Shown one piece after another: positions 12,375-14,584 of a DNA stretch of 14,584 nt. Where the stretch lies: NCBI GenBank assembly GCA_021737115.1, contig JAIPER010000046.1, positions 1 through 14,584 of the forward strand, in the 5' to 3' direction. Source of the stretch: Desulfohalobiaceae bacterium (GTDB lineage Bacteria > Desulfobacterota > Desulfovibrionia > Desulfovibrionales > Desulfothermaceae). The notes under the pieces were generated by a model. It saw only the letters and a program-made list of their open reading frames with translations. It did not search any database and was not told where the DNA came from. Every line of letters starts with the position of its first letter. Within the stretch, counting starts at the first letter, position 1. The position numbers and the translations under genes were made by a program.

Positions 12375-13514
12375 ATGCCAAGTTTTTTTGTGCCTCGACT
12401 CGCTGACTGGCTACCCTTTGCCAGGAAGAACAGGGCCAGACAATCGCTGTTCACCCAGACAAAGGGGTATTCTCCGCCTTCCAAGGACACCCTGTCGGCC
12501 ATTTCAGATCTGAGCCAGGCCGTCAAGAACAACCCGGATGCCGTAGAGATATACCTGGCGCTGGGCAACCTGTACCGTTCCCAGGGAGAGCTGGAACGGG
12601 CCATTCAGATGCGGCACAATCTCATTGTCCGGCCGAATCTCAAATCCGAATTCAAGGCCCGGGCCCTGTTTGAACTGGGACTCGATTACAGGCGCTCCGG
12701 CTTCCTGGAGCGGGCCAGAAAGGCCTTTGAGCAGACCAGGGAGTTTATCGGAGAAGAGCCCGCCCTCTTAGAGGAACTGGCCCTCCTGGCAGCTGCGGAC
12801 CACAAGTACGAACAGGCCGCGGATTTATACGGCAAACTGGGAAAACCCATCCCCCAGGCCCATTATTTGGTCCAGGAGGGAAAAAAGTCCTGGCACAAAG
12901 GACACACCGGCAACTGCCGTTCCTGGCTGAACCGGGCCATCCGCGTCTACCCGGGTTCGGTGGAGGCCTGGGCCGAAAAAATGATCCTGGCCTATGAAGA
13001 CTCCGACTGGGACGGACTGGCTGCAGGATTTCAAAAGGGCCTGAAAAAAATCGATCCCGACCTGCATTTCCTGCTCCTGGAGTCCCTGATCAGGCACCTC
13101 TATCGGGCCAGGGGCTCCCAGGACCACTTCAAACCGATCCTTGCCCCGGAAGCCGGCCAAAAAATTCAGCAGGTCATCTCCAGACAGCCCCCGGATCTGC
13201 TTTTAGTCTATTATGGGGCCTGGATCCAGACCAAGCTCGGCAACCAGGATCAGGCCGTGGCCTCTCTTAAATCCTGCTGCAGCATGGACCCCGGTTTCTG
13301 GCCGGCCAGGGTGGAGCTGCTCTCCCTGCAGATGGGGGAGCAGACCCTGATCCCGGAGTACAGGCAACATTTGGAACAAATCGTGAACTGGACCAGACAG
13401 GCCAAGAAATTTATCTGCAGGCAGTGCGGTCTGACCCTGGAACAGATATTTTTTACCTGTCCCAAATGCCGGAGCTGGCATTCCATCTCCTTTCTAAAGA
13501 CTGTCAAAAAATGA
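12375..13514 (+). CDS. lapB: LapB/YciM-like tetratricopeptide protein with rubredoxin-type zinc site
   Basis: E. coli LapB is a membrane-tethered TPR protein that directs FtsH to degrade LpxC. This 379-residue product (E. coli 389) shows TPR-like helices from about residue 35, including EIYLALGNLYRSQGELERAI and LGLDYRRSGFLERARKAFEQ, closely similar in layout to LapB. It ends with a four-cysteine site, C348-x2-C351 and C362-x2-C365, in CRQCG...CPKCRSWHSI, as in LapB. Unlike E. coli LapB it has no N-terminal hydrophobic segment: the product begins MPSFFVPRLADWLPFARKN. No in-frame upstream start supplies one. The start is uncertain, as AGGGAG is 17 bases away. It overlaps mutS by four bases (ATGA). 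Family assignment is good; an identical role is inference. Confidence 0.82.
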   Translation: MPSFFVPRLADWLPFARKNRARQSLFTQTKGYSPPSKDTLSAISDLSQAVKNNPDAVEIYLALGNLYRSQGELERAIQMRHNLIVRPNLKSEFKARALFELGLDYRRSGFLERARKAFEQTREFIGEEPALLEELALLAAADHKYEQAADLYGKLGKPIPQAHYLVQEGKKSWHKGHTGNCRSWLNRAIRVYPGSVEAWAEKMILAYEDSDWDGLAAGFQKGLKKIDPDLHFLLLESLIRHLYRARGSQDHFKPILAPEAGQKIQQVISRQPPDLLLVYYGAWIQTKLGNQDQAVASLKSCCSMDPGFWPARVELLSLQMGEQTLIPEYRQHLEQIVNWTRQAKKFICRQCGLTLEQIFFTCPKCRSWHSISFLKTVKK

Positions 13515-14584
13515 AAAGCACCAAGCTCACTCCAATGCTGCAGCAGTACCTGCAGATCAAGGAAGAGCATCCCGATGGATTGCTGTTTTTCCGCATGGGT
13601 GACTTCTATGAACTGTTTTTTGAAGACGCGGAAAAAGCCGCCCGCGAACTCCAGATAGCCCTGACCTCACGAAACCCGAATCAGGAAAACAAGGTCCCGA
13701 TGTGCGGAATCCCTTACCACGCCCTTCTGGAGTACACCAGGCAGCTTTTATCGAAAAACTACAAGATCGTCATCTGCGATCAGGTTGAAGATCCCAGACA
13801 GGCCAAGGGCTTGGTCAAAAGGGCCGTGACCAGGATTCTCTCCCCGGGTACCGTGGTCGAAGATTCCAATCTCAGGAACCAGGATCAGAATTACCTCTGC
13901 GCCCTGTACTTCGACTCATCCAGATCCCGGGGCGGGCTGGCCTGGATAGACTTCTCCACAGGCAAGTGGAGCGGCCTGGCCTCCAGCAGCGAAGGGGAAG
14001 TCTGGCAGTGGCTTGTAAAGCTCGAGGCCAGCGAAATCCTCTGCCCGGAAGGACAGACCGTGCCCAAACAGTTTTCCGAGCTGACCTCCAGGTTGACCCG
14101 GGTTTCCTTCAATCCGTTTTTCGATTTCAAACGGGCCAGGGAGGACCTGTTGTCTGTTCAGGGAGTAAGCAGTCTGGAACCCCTGGACCTCGAAAACAAA
14201 CCCGCCCTGGTTCAGTGTTGCGGGGCGCTTTTGACCTACCTCCGCCAGACCCAGAAGAAGGACTTGAACCACCTCCCTGTTTTCAAGCCCCTGCAGCTGA
14301 AAAGGCACTTGATCCTGGACGAGGTAACTGAACGTAACCTGGAACTCTTCAAGCGTCTCGACGGGTCGACAGGTTCCGGAACCCTCTGGCAGGTGATCAA
14401 TCAGACCCAGACCCCCATGGGCGCCCGTTTTCTCCGTTTCAGACTCAGGCACCCCTTCAGGGACTTAAAGCCCATCCTCCAGGTCCAGGAAGCGGTCTCT
14501 TTCCTGCATGCCCATGACGGGCTGCGGCAAAATCTGAGGCAGGGGCTGGACTCTGTCTTTGATCTTGAACGAGTCGTAAACCGC
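13511..14584 (+). CDS. mutS: DNA mismatch repair protein MutS, partial (N-terminal part)
   Basis: MutS recognises mismatches and starts repair with MutL. Only 358 residues lie in the window. Domain I is clear: TPMLQQYLQIKEEHPDGLLF, then FRMGDFYELFFEDA with the mismatch-wedging F32-x-E34, and KVPMCGIPYHALLEY. The connector and the start of the lever domain follow, with LILDEVTERNLELFKRLDGS and GTLWQVINQTQTPMGARFLR typical of MutS1 rather than MutS2. The ATP-binding domain lies beyond the right edge. ATG 13511 overlaps the stop of the LapB-like gene as ATGA, implying translational coupling. No strong ribosome binding site is visible. Confidence 0.96.
   Translation, partial: MKSTKLTPMLQQYLQIKEEHPDGLLFFRMGDFYELFFEDAEKAARELQIALTSRNPNQENKVPMCGIPYHALLEYTRQLLSKNYKIVICDQVEDPRQAKGLVKRAVTRILSPGTVVEDSNLRNQDQNYLCALYFDSSRSRGGLAWIDFSTGKWSGLASSSEGEVWQWLVKLEASEILCPEGQTVPKQFSELTSRLTRVSFNPFFDFKRAREDLLSVQGVSSLEPLDLENKPALVQCCGALLTYLRQTQKKDLNHLPVFKPLQLKRHLILDEVTERNLELFKRLDGSTGSGTLWQVINQTQTPMGARFLRFRLRHPFRDLKPILQVQEAVSFLHAHDGLRQNLRQGLDSVFDLERVVNR

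Overview
The window reads as a mostly housekeeping stretch of a moderately GC-rich, Gram-negative bacterial chromosome. The gene set suggests a Desulfovibrionales-type sulfate-reducing 'deltaproteobacterium': a three-part DHH-CBS-nucleotidyltransferase of the A-adding type, a LapA/LapB-like pair in front of mutS, and a radical SAM family I associate with that group. The placement is inference from gene content and repeat style; no rRNA or other decisive marker is present.

Layout. Positions 1-1159 (minus) hold a YfbR-like HD-domain phosphohydrolase that runs off the left edge. It diverges from rplM-rpsI (1364-2208, plus). A 657-base gene-free stretch follows, with a hairpin repeat, a strong intrinsic terminator, a large A/T-rich inverted repeat and a module that recurs elsewhere in the window. 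A radical SAM gene (2866-4140, plus) converges on upp (4379-5005, minus); the 238 bases between them are almost wholly built of 7-8 bp tandem repeats in both orientations. Upstream of upp on the minus strand lie a membrane-anchored YHS-domain gene (5070-5327) and folK (5478-6011, TTG start). xerD (6266-7198) and the DHH-CBS-tRNA nucleotidyltransferase gene (7299-9959) follow on plus.

The most unusual region is about 9950-11830. Two 88-bp MITE-like elements, about 92% identical and in opposite orientation with TA at each edge, bracket a SLOG/TIGR00725 gene and a HIT gene. The left copy ends at the SLOG start codon, where no ribosome binding site remains, and the SLOG frame is broken at a run of eight A. 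The right copy supplies the last HIT codons and its stop. A more diverged inverted repeat lies outside both copies. The window closes with lapA - lapB-like - mutS (12022 to the edge), an apparent operon with a 30-base hairpin just before the lapA ribosome binding site. The LapB-like protein lacks the usual N-terminal membrane anchor.

How the genes fit together. Translation (L13, S9, A-addition to tRNA 3' ends), nucleotide and folate metabolism (Upp, FolK, HD phosphohydrolase, HIT), chromosome upkeep (XerD, MutS) and envelope control (LapA/LapB-like) are represented. No defence, CRISPR or phage module is visible. The unusual content is the repeat landscape: interchangeable short-period modules, a modular hairpin family, a two-hairpin element and the MITE pair, several of which reach into gene ends.
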